From Candidatus Omnitrophota bacterium (GTDB lineage: Bacteria > Omnitrophota > Gorgyraeia > JAUYCX01): 64,000 bases of DNA. Position 1 is the first letter of the stretch. Every line of letters starts with the position of its first letter. Of the stretch, positions 49,550 through 59,222 are shown piece after piece. The stretch is taken from assembly GCA_030692045.1 (NCBI GenBank), contig JAUYCX010000035.1, forward strand, positions 248,001 to 312,000. Reading direction: 5' to 3'. A program made the position numbers and the translations under genes. The notes beneath the pieces are model-generated. The model saw only the letters and a list, made by a program, of their open reading frames with translations, searched no databases and was not told the DNA's origin.

Positions 49550-49612
49550 ACCAAGGTTTCTCCTTTATCTGCCTAATTTATGCTATTTATTATATATTAT
49601 TTTTAATTAAAA

Positions 49613-50626
49613 TCAAGGGTTTCTTAGGGTTAAGACAATTCTATCCCTTAATTTAGAAACTGAAATTTGGCGGGGTAAATTCAAAATAGAGCCAGAATGG
49701 CTTTCATAAATCAAGTCCTCAATTTCTTGCCAATGCTTAAAGGTAAACCTTCGAGTGGTACCGATTAATCTTTCAATTGCCAATCGAAATACCATCCTTT
49801 GCAGTCCTTTGTGGAGTTTAAGAAATTTATTTAAATCTAAACTTAAGATTTTTTTGGAAAGTCTTAGTTTACATTTTTTTAATGAGTTCTGCCCCAAATA
49901 TTCAATTAGGTCATAGTCCTGTGCAGAAATTTTAGCTAAATTAACCAATGCCTGTTTAATCTGGGGGTTATATTCCTTTTTAATAATCGGCAAAAGCTTA
50001 TTTCTTATTTTATTTCTAAAGAATTTTACCTGATTATTTGTGGCATCTCTTCTGGGTTTAATTTTTAGTTTTTTAAGAAAGATTTCAATGTCTTTGCGTT
50101 CAGTTTCAATTAATGGCCTGATAAGAGTAAATCCCCTGATATTCCTTACCGGAAAAATTGAGCATAAACCATAAAGACCGCAGCCTCTAATAATTCGCAT
50201 TAATACTGTTTCAGCTTGGTCGTCCTTTGTGTGGCCCAAGGCAATTTTATCAGCCTTAATAGCCTTGGCAGTGTTAATTAAAAAATCCAAACGTATATTT
50301 CTTGCAATTTCTTCCAAAGAACCCTTTGAGGCAAACTTTTTAATATTTATTCTTTTGACCTTGATTGGGATATTCAAATTATTAGCTATGCCTTTAACAA
50401 ATACAAGGTCTTGAAAAGAATCTCTTCGCAGCATATGGTCTAAATGAGCAATATAAAGCTTTAAACCAAAAAAATCTTGCAGCAATTTTAGGCTATACAA
50501 TAATACAATCGAATCCGGCCCGCCTGAAACAGCAATTAAAACCTTATCACCAAACGAAAGCATATGATGTTTAATAATAGTTTGTTTTACTTTTTGGATG
50601 AATTGCATTTGGTATTGATTTGGCAA
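49613..50626 (-). CDS. tilS: tRNA(Ile)-lysidine synthase
   Basis: TilS makes lysidine at C34 of tRNA-Ile(CAU). The 337-residue protein has LIAVSGGPDSIVLLYSL (PP-loop), LYIAHLDHMLRRDSF, IALGHTKDDQAETVLMRIIRG and RPLIETERKDIEIF, then a TilS middle domain. The C-terminal domain of longer TilS forms is short or absent. It is followed by ftsH, a conserved pairing, and tRNA-Met(CAT) lies 10 nt upstream. Confidence 0.96.
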   Translation of the reverse strand: MPNQYQMQFIQKVKQTIIKHHMLSFGDKVLIAVSGGPDSIVLLYSLKLLQDFFGLKLYIAHLDHMLRRDSFQDLVFVKGIANNLNIPIKVKRINIKKFASKGSLEEIARNIRLDFLINTAKAIKADKIALGHTKDDQAETVLMRIIRGCGLYGLCSIFPVRNIRGFTLIRPLIETERKDIEIFLKKLKIKPRRDATNNQVKFFRNKIRNKLLPIIKKEYNPQIKQALVNLAKISAQDYDLIEYLGQNSLKKCKLRLSKKILSLDLNKFLKLHKGLQRMVFRLAIERLIGTTRRFTFKHWQEIEDLIYESHSGSILNLPRQISVSKLRDRIVLTLRNP

Positions 50627-50636
50627 GATTGTTTGG

Positions 50637-50711
50637 TGGCTGGGGAGGGAGTTGAACCCTCGACTCCGCGGGTATGAGCCGCGTGCTCTAATCCAGCTGA
50701 GCTACCCAGCC
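50637..50711 (-). tRNA. tRNA with anticodon CAT (Met, or Ile2 after TilS modification)
   Basis: Acceptor GGCTGGG/CCCAGCC, anticodon stem CGCGG/CCGCG with loop CTCATAC (anticodon CAT), T-arm GAGGG/CCCTC around TTCAACT, discriminator A, CCA encoded (50636-50634). The sequence favours elongator Met. tilS begins 10 nt downstream, so an Ile-lysidine role cannot be excluded from the anticodon alone. Confidence 0.93.
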
Positions 50712-50762
50712 AAATTAAAATAATCTAATTTATTAATTCAAAATCTTTTGATAGCAATATGA

Positions 50763-51068
50763 TTAATAAGTAACTTTGGCGTTTATTGTGTCTGTACCAC
50801 CAGGCCCTGTACCTGTCTCTCGAGTTACAACAGCATTCATTCCTTCTTCAGACACTGGTGGTGGTGGAGGCTGACCTAAGAAATAATGCATAAAATTTTT
50901 CCAAAAACCTGCCTCAGCCACATATTGGGCTTTAATCCTTTTAATCTGATGCTCTGTAAGTAATGCCTGATTGGTCATTAAATTTAACATAGCAATTGCA
51001 ATAATTGACAAAAGCAGAATAAAAACTATCACTGTAACCAAAGCAACTCCAGTTAAATTTTTATTCAT
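50763..51068 (-). CDS. PilX-like minor pilin, short
   Basis: The 101-residue protein has a prepilin/PilX-like N-terminus (short basic start, then GVALVTVIVFILLLSIIAIA), heptad-like NQALLTEHQIKRIKAQYVAE and a short periplasmic part with five prolines (GQPPPPPVSEEG). PilX-type pilins initiate type IV pili or pseudopili. The periplasmic domain is much shorter than in E. coli or Pseudomonas PilX. It overlaps the winged-helix gene (ATGA) and is co-translated with it. Confidence 0.75.
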   Translation of the reverse strand: MNKNLTGVALVTVIVFILLLSIIAIAMLNLMTNQALLTEHQIKRIKAQYVAEAGFWKNFMHYFLGQPPPPPVSEEGMNAVVTRETGTGPGGTDTINAKVTY

Positions 51069-51277
51069 TGAACCTCCAATTTTCTTAAGGCAATACTAAA
51101 ATCCCTCTCTACTTCTTGTAAGATAACATGGCCCTCTCTGGCTAACCACCCCACACTCATTAATACCAAATCGCGCGGCTTATCAATACCCTTAACCATT
51201 TCAGAAAGCCTTGCCTCTCCGTGCTGGTCAAGGTAATGCCAAATTTCTCCGGCAACAATTCCTATTTCTGTAATCAT
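51065..51277 (-). CDS. winged-helix protein (DUF2582-like)
   Basis: The 70-residue protein is a small winged helix: EIGIVAGEIWHYLDQHGEAR, LSEMVKGIDKPRDLVLMSVG and WLAREGHVILQEVERDF, matching DUF2582-like domains. It is the first gene of a pair with the pilin and has leader element copy B before it with SD AAGGAGG. DNA binding is likely; targets unknown. Confidence 0.8.
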   Translation of the reverse strand: MITEIGIVAGEIWHYLDQHGEARLSEMVKGIDKPRDLVLMSVGWLAREGHVILQEVERDFSIALRKLEVQ

Positions 51278-51286
51278 TTCTTTGCA

Positions 51287-51335
51287 CCTCCTTCAATGAG
51301 ACCCAAACTTACGGAATGGAATGAACGTAAGTTTG
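51287..51335 (-). promoter_or_regulatory. 5' leader hairpin element, copy B (winged-helix/pilin leader)
   Basis: On the minus strand, CAAACTTACG (51335-51326) pairs with CGTAAGTTTG (51313-51304) around a 12-nt loop ending TTC. Three nt later comes CTCATTGAAGGAGG (51300-51287), and the ATG lies 9 nt after the SD. Compared with copy A, the outermost pair changes A-T to C-G and the next T-A to A-T, both preserving pairing. Confidence 0.75.
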
Positions 51336-51347
51336 TTGGTCGAATTG

Positions 51348-51376
51348 AATCCTTGACATTTTAGATGTCAAGGATT
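51348..51376. repeat. perfect 12-bp inverted repeat upstream of the leader
   Basis: AATCCTTGACAT (51348-51359) and ATGTCAAGGATT (51365-51376) form a perfect stem around a 5-nt loop, 12 nt beyond copy B of the leader hairpin. It contains TTGACA on both strands. There is no adjacent T-run, so an operator or promoter role is more likely than termination. Confidence 0.7.
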
Positions 51377-51424
51377 AAGTTAAACTATCAAAACTTATCT
51401 CTCTCTCGTCCATAAGCCGTGGCT

Positions 51425-51658
51425 TCATTTAACCCCCTCATTTTTTATATAGCTACTGCATCTGGGACACACAGAAATCAAATCTTGCTGAAAATCAAAA
51501 AATAAATAAGCACAAACAGGGCACTGCGTCAGAAACTCTGCTGAAGAGTCAAAATCTTTTGACTTAATATTATTACTTAATACCCACTCCCCAAATAAAA
51601 TTAAAATTATAAGGACGCAGAAAAATGCAATTGCAAATGAAAAGTCTAAGCTTATCAT
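51425..51658 (-). CDS. small membrane protein with zinc ribbon
   Basis: The 77-residue protein has one transmembrane helix (about 6-27) and a zinc ribbon at the cytoplasmic C-terminus (CPVCAYLFFDFQQ, then CPRCSSYIKN). It overlaps the TonB-like gene by 4 nt, at the 3' end of the exbB operon. No signal beyond the fold is recognised. Confidence 0.65.
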   Translation of the reverse strand: MISLDFSFAIAFFCVLIILILFGEWVLSNNIKSKDFDSSAEFLTQCPVCAYLFFDFQQDLISVCPRCSSYIKNEGVK

Positions 51659-52128
51659 TCAACCTTCAATTTCAATTCTATTCTCTCCCATTTCTTGGGT
51701 TCAAACTGAGGCTGTTTAACACTGGCTTGAATTTTAGACTTCCTTTCCTCTACTAAGAATTTATTTAGCTGCTTTGTTTGAGATTGCATAGCTTTAATCG
51801 GCTGCAGCGGTTTGAAAGAATTAAAACTTAAATAATCAAAGCTAAGGGTTTTAAGCGAATTAGAAGTTGGGGGTGTCTTAAATTCAACTAACGAAATCTT
51901 TGTTTTAAAATTGTTATGTAAATGTTGCTTTCCAGATGAGCCAGGAGATAAATTCAAATCTGACTTTCCTAAGAAAGAACCCAAGAAAGAAACTGCAATT
52001 GCGGGTGTCGTAACCAAGGAATTGTTAAAAGTAAAGTAAACAACATAAAATAATAACATATGCCCTGCGATTGAAACAATCAAAAGCCTATTGAATAATG
52101 AACTCATTCTTATAAGATAAGACTCCAT
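51655..52128 (-). CDS. TonB-like protein of the ExbB/ExbD system
   Basis: The 157-residue protein has an N-terminal transmembrane helix (about 13-35; VSIAGHMLLFYVVYFTF, with the polar/His position typical of TonB-family anchors) and a basic periplasmic part without a recognisable TonB C-terminal domain. It lies 9 nt after exbD, the usual place of tonB. It may be a divergent or truncated TonB-like energiser. Confidence 0.65.
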   Translation of the reverse strand: MESYLIRMSSLFNRLLIVSIAGHMLLFYVVYFTFNNSLVTTPAIAVSFLGSFLGKSDLNLSPGSSGKQHLHNNFKTKISLVEFKTPPTSNSLKTLSFDYLSFNSFKPLQPIKAMQSQTKQLNKFLVEERKSKIQASVKQPQFEPKKWERIELKLKVE

Positions 52129-52137
52129 TGGTTTATA

Positions 52138-52539
52138 TTATTCTTGGTTAGTGGCTATATTTATCTTATCTAAACCCGCATCACGACATAAATCCCAAAC
52201 ATCAACAATTCTTCCTAAAGATGCACGTCTATCTGCCTTAATTAATAATGGGGCATTCTTCTTAGCTGCAATTCTTAGAGCTTTTTCTAATTCCTTTAAA
52301 TTTATTACTCTATTATTAAGATAAATTACGTTTTCGCTGGAAATTATGATTATAACATTTTCTTCTTGGATAACCTCGCTTGTTACAGCACGGGGAAGAT
52401 TTATTTTTATGCCAGATTGAAAAACAAATGATGATGTAAGCATAAAAAATATCAAAAGCTGAAATACCATATCGATAAGCGGGGCGATATCAATTTGGCC
52501 AAGCCCATGCTCTAATTTAGTGTGACGTTTAAATTTCAT
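52138..52539 (-). CDS. exbD: ExbD/TolR-family transport protein
   Basis: The 133-residue protein has one N-terminal membrane helix with the conserved Asp (IDIAPLIDMVFQLLIFFML, Asp near residue 22) that channels protons with ExbB, then the periplasmic peptidoglycan-binding-type domain ending KINIATNQE. The frame opens at an ATG at 52584, but that overlaps exbB, so the ATG at 52539, 10 nt after the exbB stop, is preferred. ExbD and TolR cannot be told apart here. Confidence 0.93.
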   Translation of the reverse strand: MKFKRHTKLEHGLGQIDIAPLIDMVFQLLIFFMLTSSFVFQSGIKINLPRAVTSEVIQEENVIIIISSENVIYLNNRVINLKELEKALRIAAKKNAPLLIKADRRASLGRIVDVWDLCRDAGLDKINIATNQE

Positions 52540-52549
52540 CTTATTTAAT

Positions 52550-53206
52550 TTATTTTGCTTTAAGCTGTTCTGATGACTGAGCAAAGAAATTCACTAATTC
52601 CGTAGATGCCCTTTCTATATCTATCACAATATTGTTAATAACACTAACTAAATAGTTGTAAGCTACATACGCGGGTATCGCTACGATTAAGCCAGCCACT
52701 GTTGTAAGCAACGCTTCCCAAATTCCTCCTGCAAGGTCTCCGGGACTTACCGGATTTAAAGATGCGGATTTTATCTGTATAGTCTGGAAACACCTTACCA
52801 TTCCGGTTACAGTACCTAAAAGCCCGAGCAAAGGCGAGATGTGTGCAATTGTTGCCAAGGCATTAAGTTTTTTTTCCAAACGGGGTATCTCGTAAAGGGA
52901 AGCATCCTCCATTGCCTCTTCTATCTCATCGCGGCTTCTATCGTATTTTAAAATTCCTGCCTTTAAGATACGGGCAATGGGAGCAGTTGTCTTATCGCAG
53001 TGATTAATTGCCTCCTTGATTTTATTTCGCCTTAAACTATCAAATAAAGAGCTGAGGAATTTTCCTGTATCAATTTTTATACTATGCAACTGCAGTAATT
53101 TCTCCAAGATAATCGCCAAGCCAAAGACGGAACACAAAAGTATGGGCCACATAATTGGACCACCAGCTAAGAAAATCTTCCAGGCACTCATCTTCCACAA
53201 ATCCAT
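52550..53206 (-). CDS. exbB: ExbB/TolQ-family proton channel protein
   Basis: The 218-residue protein has the family layout: a first helix (IMWPILLCSVFGLAIILEKL), a cytoplasmic loop, and two helices with ISPLLGLLGTVTGMVRCF and GGIWEALLTTVAGLIVAIPA. It pairs with ExbD to energise an outer-membrane or Tol-type process. It lies 12 nt after the large TPR gene, suggesting that protein is a partner. Confidence 0.95.
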   Translation of the reverse strand: MDLWKMSAWKIFLAGGPIMWPILLCSVFGLAIILEKLLQLHSIKIDTGKFLSSLFDSLRRNKIKEAINHCDKTTAPIARILKAGILKYDRSRDEIEEAMEDASLYEIPRLEKKLNALATIAHISPLLGLLGTVTGMVRCFQTIQIKSASLNPVSPGDLAGGIWEALLTTVAGLIVAIPAYVAYNYLVSVINNIVIDIERASTELVNFFAQSSEQLKAK

Positions 53207-53218
53207 TTAACCCCCCTT

Positions 53219-55711
53219 TTAGTTTTTCAAGTTTCTATTTATCCAATCCAACCTTTCCTGAGCAAATTTTGCCTCTTCAATATTTGAAGTGGCAATTTTT
53301 TCATAAATCTTTTTAGCTTCTTGCCAATCATTCTTATCCTCGAAAATCCTGGCAACCCTCAAGTAACTCTTTACCACCCAAAAGTTTTCATCTGGATAAA
53401 GATACGTAACCTTTAAGTAGCCCTCTATGGCTTTATTTAAATCTCCTTTTGATTCCATCAAATCAGCAATCTCAAACTGAATTTGTGCATCAGTTGTTTC
53501 AAGCGTCGCAATGTACTTAGCAGTCAATGCTCTCTCTTTGAAAGTAACTGCCTTATCAGAGTCGCCTTGTGATTTATAAATTTGAGCTAATTTTATAAAA
53601 GCTAATTTAGAAAAATCAGGATAATCTAGAGCAATTGATTCATAAGCTTTAATAGCGGTATTTAAATCTGTTTTGGTTAGAACCCTTGCCTTTGCAAACT
53701 TTGTATCTACAACTAATTGGGGGTTTGATGTAAGGTCTACTTTGTCTAATTCTTTCATAGCTTCACTGAAATTTCCCATTTCTAAAAAAGCTCTGCCTAA
53801 ATTGTAATGGCCCGCATTCACCATATCGGTATCTCTGTAATCATCAATTATTTGTCTAAAATACTTAATGGCAAGATCAAATTTTTTATCCTTCAAATAG
53901 TAATCGCCCAACCAATAAATAGTCTCAAGGCCTATCTTGGTCTTAGGGTATTTATAGAGAATAATTTTAAATTTTTTAAGGGCATCTTTAACCTTGCCTT
54001 GATTAAACATTGTGTTTGCAATCTCGAATTCTGCCCTTTGAACTAAATCGCTCGTTAAGGGATATTCCTTAGCTATTCTTTCAAATATATCAATTGCCTC
54101 TTTGTATCTTTCTAAATGGGAAAGGGCTAAACCTAAATTAAATATTGCCTCAGGTCTTAATTCGCTGTCTCCGGGCAAGGTTTTAATCAGGCTGGTAAAT
54201 TGCTCAACACAAGAAGTAAAATCTCTTTTTTTAAAGTAGGCAGAACCCAAATAATATTGGGCATCCGGAATAAATTTACTCTTAGGAAAATTTGTCTTTA
54301 AAATTTGAAACATTAAAGTAGCCGCATCAATTTTATCCATTTTCAATAAAACTATTCCCTCTTGATATTGAACATAGTCGCTGTAAACGCTATCAGGAAA
54401 GTCTTTTAAAATTCTGTCATAGATTGCCAGGGCTTCAGGAAATACTCCTGTATCCTGATAGGCATCAGCCATCTGGCAGAGTGCGCTTAAACGCATCATT
54501 TTATCTTGCGAGCTATTGGCAATATTCTTAAAATTTTCAATTGCTTCTAAGGGCCTGCCCAGTTTTAAATTAACCCAACCTAAACCAAAATAAGCCTTCT
54601 CCATTAAATCTGAAGGAAAATTATCTTCAGAGAATCTTTTAAGAATCAGCTTGAAGGTGTCTGCGCTTTCCTGATATTTGGATAAACGATAAAGCACATT
54701 CGCCTTTCCTAAATATGCATCTGGAAGACGTAAGCTATAAGGGTAACTAATTATCAATTCATCATAAAATCCTAAAGCCTTGTCAAGCTGATCTAATTCT
54801 AAAAATAAATTACCCTTTCCTAATAGGATGTCATCTAAGTCCAAACCATTTTCTTTGGAAAATGCCTCTGCCCCTTCAAAGTTCTTAAGAGACTCGTCGT
54901 ATTTATTTAGCTTAAGAAGCGCCCATCCGCAGCTAATTTTAGCCAGACTTTTTATCTTCGCATCCTGCGTTAAAGATATAGCCTTTGCATAGTTTTCTAA
55001 GGCTGCATTTAAATCATCTAAATAATAATTTGCCTCTCCAATATAAAAATAAGCCAAATCGCGTTTCAGTGAAAGCGGATAATTACTTAGGAAAGTAGTA
55101 AATTGTTGTCTGGATTTATCGTATTGCCTTAAATTGTAAAGACACTCGCCTATTTTAAAATTTGCATCTTCTTGTAGATCGCTGTGCTTAAATCCTTTAG
55201 TTAACTTTGTAAATGTATCAAGCGCTTGCTGAAAAAAGCCTTCTTCAAAAAATGCCCAAGCTAATGAATAATTTGCCTGGGCCAAATATGTAGATTTCGG
55301 AAATTCATTTATAAGCTGCTGATAAAATTCCTTAGCTTGTTTATAATCCTTTCCCTTTAAATAAGTTTCTCCCATCCAGAAAAACACCGCGTCTCTAATT
55401 TCCTTTGCCTCAGCAGAGCCTAACAGACCTTGAAACACGTCAAATGCCTTTAGGTATTGATTTTCGAAAAAATAACACTGGCCGATAAGTAAATTTACCT
55501 GCGCCCTTTTATTCGTTTCTGGGAAATCCTTAAGGAATTTTTCCAGATACCGAAGAGCAACATCGTAAAAGCCATCTTCAAATGCCTTTTGGGCAACAAA
55601 AAACAATTCATCTTCTTTATTATCGGCTGAGTAAGAGAAATTTGTAATTATCCCAAAAAGGAATAATGACAAACAGGCAATTTTTACAAAAAGAAGAAAT
55701 TTCTTATTCAT
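53219..55711 (-). CDS. large exported TPR-repeat protein linked to ExbBD
   Basis: The 830-residue protein begins with a signal peptide (MNKKFLLFVKIACLSLFLFG, cleavage near NFSYSA). The rest is about 20 TPR/Sel1-like repeats of 34-36 residues (for example FDVALRYLEKFLKDFPETN and AKEFYQQLINEFPKSTYLAQ). Such proteins act with TolQR/ExbBD systems as YbgF/CpoB-like coordinators or in gliding and secretion machines. It is much longer than YbgF (about 260). The frame extends to 55762, but the ATG at 55711 directly before the signal peptide is preferred. Confidence 0.88.
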   Translation of the reverse strand: MNKKFLLFVKIACLSLFLFGIITNFSYSADNKEDELFFVAQKAFEDGFYDVALRYLEKFLKDFPETNKRAQVNLLIGQCYFFENQYLKAFDVFQGLLGSAEAKEIRDAVFFWMGETYLKGKDYKQAKEFYQQLINEFPKSTYLAQANYSLAWAFFEEGFFQQALDTFTKLTKGFKHSDLQEDANFKIGECLYNLRQYDKSRQQFTTFLSNYPLSLKRDLAYFYIGEANYYLDDLNAALENYAKAISLTQDAKIKSLAKISCGWALLKLNKYDESLKNFEGAEAFSKENGLDLDDILLGKGNLFLELDQLDKALGFYDELIISYPYSLRLPDAYLGKANVLYRLSKYQESADTFKLILKRFSEDNFPSDLMEKAYFGLGWVNLKLGRPLEAIENFKNIANSSQDKMMRLSALCQMADAYQDTGVFPEALAIYDRILKDFPDSVYSDYVQYQEGIVLLKMDKIDAATLMFQILKTNFPKSKFIPDAQYYLGSAYFKKRDFTSCVEQFTSLIKTLPGDSELRPEAIFNLGLALSHLERYKEAIDIFERIAKEYPLTSDLVQRAEFEIANTMFNQGKVKDALKKFKIILYKYPKTKIGLETIYWLGDYYLKDKKFDLAIKYFRQIIDDYRDTDMVNAGHYNLGRAFLEMGNFSEAMKELDKVDLTSNPQLVVDTKFAKARVLTKTDLNTAIKAYESIALDYPDFSKLAFIKLAQIYKSQGDSDKAVTFKERALTAKYIATLETTDAQIQFEIADLMESKGDLNKAIEGYLKVTYLYPDENFWVVKSYLRVARIFEDKNDWQEAKKIYEKIATSNIEEAKFAQERLDWINRNLKN

Positions 55712-55781
55712 TTTTTTGTTTATTATAACACTTTTAAAGCATATTTCAATACAATAAAACAAGACGACTCAAAAAGAAGAA

Positions 55782-58583
55782 TTAAGTTTTAAGAAATTTT
55801 CTTAAATAATGGGCAGTATGTGAGGCGGGATTCTTAATTAACTCCTCTGGGGAGCAACTGGCAACAAGCCCTCCGCCATCATCTCCGCCTTCTGGTCCTA
55901 AATCAATAATATAATCAGCGCATTTTATTACTTCCAGGTTATGCTCAATAACAATTACGCTATTTCCTCTATCCACCAGCCGTTGAAGCACTAACAATAA
56001 TTTATCAATGTCTGCAAAATGTAAACCTGTTGTTGGCTCATCCAGAATATACAAAGTCTTACCAGTTGCGCGATGGCTTAATTCTTTAGCTAACTTTACT
56101 CTTTGCGCCTCTCCTCCGGAAAGGGTTGTGGCAGATTGACCTAACTGAATATAGCCTAATCCCACATCATTAATTGTAGAAAAAATTCCTCTAATAGCAG
56201 GTATATTCTCAAATAAACCTAAGGCCTGCTCAACTGGCATTTCCAAAACATCAGCGATAGATTTACCTTTAAACCGAACCTCTAATGTCTGTTCATTAAA
56301 TCGCTTACCAGCGCATACTTCACATTTAACATAAACATTAGGCAAAAAATGCATCTCTATCTTTTTAATGCCATCTCCCGTGCACGCTTCACATCTTCCG
56401 CCTTTAACATTAAAACTAAACCTTCCGGGTTTATAGCCCCGCACCCTTGATTCGGGCAAGCGGCTGAAAATTTCCCGAATATGGCTAAAAACTCCGGCAT
56501 AGGTGGCAGGGTTAGAGCGAGGAGTCCTGCCAATAGGTGTTTGGTCTACTACAATAACCTTATCAATATTTTCTGCGCCTTCAATTTTCTTATGTTTACC
56601 CGGCCTTTCCTTAGATTTATAGATTTTCTTGGCTAAGCTTCGGTAAAGAATCTCATCAATAAGAGTGGATTTTCCAGAGCCAGATACGCCAGTTACACAA
56701 ACAAAAATACCCAAGGGAATGGTCACATCAATATCTTTAAGATTGTGCTCAGATGCGCCAATTATGATTATATTTTTTTTATCCTTATAGTCTCTTCTTT
56801 TCTTAGGAATAGAGATTTTTAGCTCTCCTCTTAAATATTTTCCAGTAAGCGAAGAGCGGGATTTTAAAAGTTTAGTTAAGGTTCCTTGGCAAACCACCTT
56901 TCCTCCCTGCCTGCCTGCACCGGGGCCCAAATCAATAATATGATCAGCGCAACGAATAGTTGCCTCATCGTGCTCAACGACAATTAGGGTGTTACCCAAA
57001 TCACGAAGCGCAGTTAATGTAGAAAGAAGCTTCTTATTATCCTTTTGGTGTAGGCCTATGCTGGGCTCATCAAGAATATAAATTACACCCACCAAACCAG
57101 AGCCAACTTGCGAGGCAAGCCTTATTCTTTCTGCCTCACCGCCTGAGAGAGTTGAGCTTTTTCTCTCTAATGTCAAATAATCTAAGCCCACATCAATACA
57201 AAACTTAAGACGCCTTACAATCTCCTTTAAAACTTCTTTGGCGATAATCTTCTTTTGTTCAGCTAAATTAAGCTGTTGAAAAAAATCCCTTGCCTCTTTT
57301 ATAGACATTTGAGTTGTCTGCCGAATATTTTTTCCATTTATACGAATACTTAAGCTTTCCTTTTTTAATCTCGCGCCATTACATTCTGGGCAAGGCAAAA
57401 CCGACATAAATTTAGAAATCTCTTGTTTTAAATAGTCACTTTTTGTTTCTCTAAACAATCTTTCCAAATGTGGAATTACGCCCTCAAAAGTCCTTCCCCA
57501 AATTAGATCATCCGAGCCATAAAGCAGCATCTTTTGTTGAGCTTTGGTTAAATCATTAAAAAGCACTTCTAAACTAAAATTATGTAAGTTAGCAAATTCA
57601 CGAAGCATACCCCGATAATAAAGCATATAGCCTTTTCCTCCACGGCGCCAAGGCTCAATGGAACTTAAAACTGGTTTTGTTTTATCCGGAATAACCAAAT
57701 CTAGATCAAATTCCATTTTTGTGCCTAAGCCATTGCAAGCCAAACAAGCTCCGTATGGAGAATTAAAAGAAAAAATTCTTGGCTCAACCTCTTGAATACT
57801 AATCCCGCAATAAGGGCAGGCGTATAATTCGCTAAATAAAATATCTTGTTTTTTATCCTCGATATTAATAATAATTGTACCTTTACTCATTTTTAGAGCA
57901 GTTTCAATTGAATCGGCAAGTCTATTCTTAATTTCAGGCCTTAAACTTAAGCGGTCAACCACAACCTCAATTTTATGGACTTTAAACTTTTCTAAGGAAA
58001 GTTTTTCTGTAGTTTCAAGAATCTTGCCATCAACCCTTATACGCGAAAAGCCAGCTTTCTCAACCTGCGAAGGAATATTACGGTATTCACCTTTTCTTCC
58101 AGCAACTAATGGTGAGAGAATATTTATTTTTGTTTCTTTAGGTAATTTTAAGACTTGTTCAACTATCTCTTGTGCTGATTGACGGCTGATTTTACGATTG
58201 CATTTATAGCAGAAAATTTCTCCCACGCGAGCAAATAAAAGTCTTAAATAATCATAAATTTCAGTTTGGGTTGCTACAGTTGAACGGGGATTTCCGCCGG
58301 CACTGCGCTGTTCAATGGAAATTGTAGGAGACAGGCCTTTAATATATTCCACGTTAGGCTTTTGCAGCTGCTCTAAAAATTGGCGCGCATAACTGGATAA
58401 ACTCTCTACATAGCGATGCTGTCCCTCTGCATAGATTGTATCAAAGGCGAGGCTGGACTTTCCTGAGCCGCTTAAACCTGTGACAACCACAAGTTTGTTG
58501 CGGGGAATCTCTAGAGAAATATTTTTCAAATTGTGCTCTTTGGCATTTTTGATAATAATATTCTGAATCTTTTTATCAACCAT
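55782..58583 (-). CDS. uvrA: excinuclease ABC subunit UvrA
   Basis: UvrA finds DNA damage for nucleotide excision repair. The 933-residue protein has two ABC modules ([20 protein letters not shown] and [15 protein letters not shown]), signatures [14 protein letters not shown] and [15 protein letters not shown], Walker [12 protein letters not shown] and [11 protein letters not shown], and the zinc modules (CPYCG/CLACNG and [16 protein letters not shown]). Length is standard (about 940). It is followed by the TPR gene. Confidence 0.98.
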   Translation of the reverse strand: MVDKKIQNIIIKNAKEHNLKNISLEIPRNKLVVVTGLSGSGKSSLAFDTIYAEGQHRYVESLSSYARQFLEQLQKPNVEYIKGLSPTISIEQRSAGGNPRSTVATQTEIYDYLRLLFARVGEIFCYKCNRKISRQSAQEIVEQVLKLPKETKINILSPLVAGRKGEYRNIPSQVEKAGFSRIRVDGKILETTEKLSLEKFKVHKIEVVVDRLSLRPEIKNRLADSIETALKMSKGTIIINIEDKKQDILFSELYACPYCGISIQEVEPRIFSFNSPYGACLACNGLGTKMEFDLDLVIPDKTKPVLSSIEPWRRGGKGYMLYYRGMLREFANLHNFSLEVLFNDLTKAQQKMLLYGSDDLIWGRTFEGVIPHLERLFRETKSDYLKQEISKFMSVLPCPECNGARLKKESLSIRINGKNIRQTTQMSIKEARDFFQQLNLAEQKKIIAKEVLKEIVRRLKFCIDVGLDYLTLERKSSTLSGGEAERIRLASQVGSGLVGVIYILDEPSIGLHQKDNKKLLSTLTALRDLGNTLIVVEHDEATIRCADHIIDLGPGAGRQGGKVVCQGTLTKLLKSRSSLTGKYLRGELKISIPKKRRDYKDKKNIIIIGASEHNLKDIDVTIPLGIFVCVTGVSGSGKSTLIDEILYRSLAKKIYKSKERPGKHKKIEGAENIDKVIVVDQTPIGRTPRSNPATYAGVFSHIREIFSRLPESRVRGYKPGRFSFNVKGGRCEACTGDGIKKIEMHFLPNVYVKCEVCAGKRFNEQTLEVRFKGKSIADVLEMPVEQALGLFENIPAIRGIFSTINDVGLGYIQLGQSATTLSGGEAQRVKLAKELSHRATGKTLYILDEPTTGLHFADIDKLLLVLQRLVDRGNSVIVIEHNLEVIKCADYIIDLGPEGGDDGGGLVASCSPEELIKNPASHTAHYLRKFLKT

Positions 58584-58612
58584 TTCTAAAATGACCCTTC
58601 TTAAATATAGCT

Positions 58613-58746
58613 TTAATTCTTAATCCCATAAATAATGTATTCTTGTTCTTCAGGAGTTAAATACGGATGCATGGGAATGGCGAGAACTTCCTCTGCTACC
58701 TTTTCTGCTTATATTGCCTTTGCAGGTCGATGAAATTTATTTTCAT
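58613..58746 (-). pseudogene. degT/dnrJ aminotransferase reduced to its two ends
   Basis: On the minus strand, MKINFIDLQRQYK (start of DegT/DnrJ/EryC1 aminotransferases) runs directly, after a frame change, into AEKVAEEVLAIPMHPYLTPE and EEQEYIIYGIKN, their C-terminal end. About 330 codons between are deleted, and the junction lies near 58708. These enzymes transaminate nucleotide sugars, which fits the adjoining glycan genes. Confidence 0.85.
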
Positions 58747-58815
58747 GCTCTTATAACTTTATCGTTAGATTTATTATACTTTTTTTGGCAAACATTACAT
58801 TTACCAGAGCTTTTC

Positions 58816-59007
58816 TTAAGTTGCATTAGCTCCTATAGAGGCACTTTCTGCATAAATTGTATCAAAAGCAAGGCTAAACTTTCCAGAACCACTTAAACCG
58901 GTAACAACTACAAGTTTGTTGCGGGGAATTTCTAAGTTTATATTTTTTAGATTATGCTCTCTTGCCCCGTGAATAACAATAAGGCCGGCTTCTTGTCTAT
59001 TTCTCAT
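58816..59007 (-). pseudogene. uvrA N-terminal fragment with broken Walker A
   Basis: The 63-codon frame encodes [20 protein letters not shown] and [18 protein letters not shown], closely matching the start of uvrA at 58583 except that the Walker A Ser is Phe. The similarity ends after YAE. Downstream, a separate 27-codon frame (58826-58743) holds a CNVCQKK zinc pair and overlaps the degT start. It is a duplicated, inactive uvrA start. Confidence 0.85.
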
Positions 59008-59222
59008 TTTTAATTTTAAAAAAATAACTTTTGAAAAAATACATAATCAAATTAAATCTCTAATACTATATTTACTTTTTCTAATATTTATGAGGTTAAT
59101 TTAGCTTGACTCTATTTGATCGGATGGTTAAGCTAATATAATTTTGAATTACAATTTAATTATAATCAGCGGGGTTTCTAATCTTTTTGAAAGCATCTTA
59201 ACAAAAAGTTGCAAAATGAATT
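59008..59222. other. AT-rich gap
   Basis: About 75% AT with short T- and A-runs. No ORF, tRNA or strong hairpin is visible. Some TAATAT- and ATTATA-like words could be promoter parts, but none has a convincing -35 partner. Confidence 0.4.
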
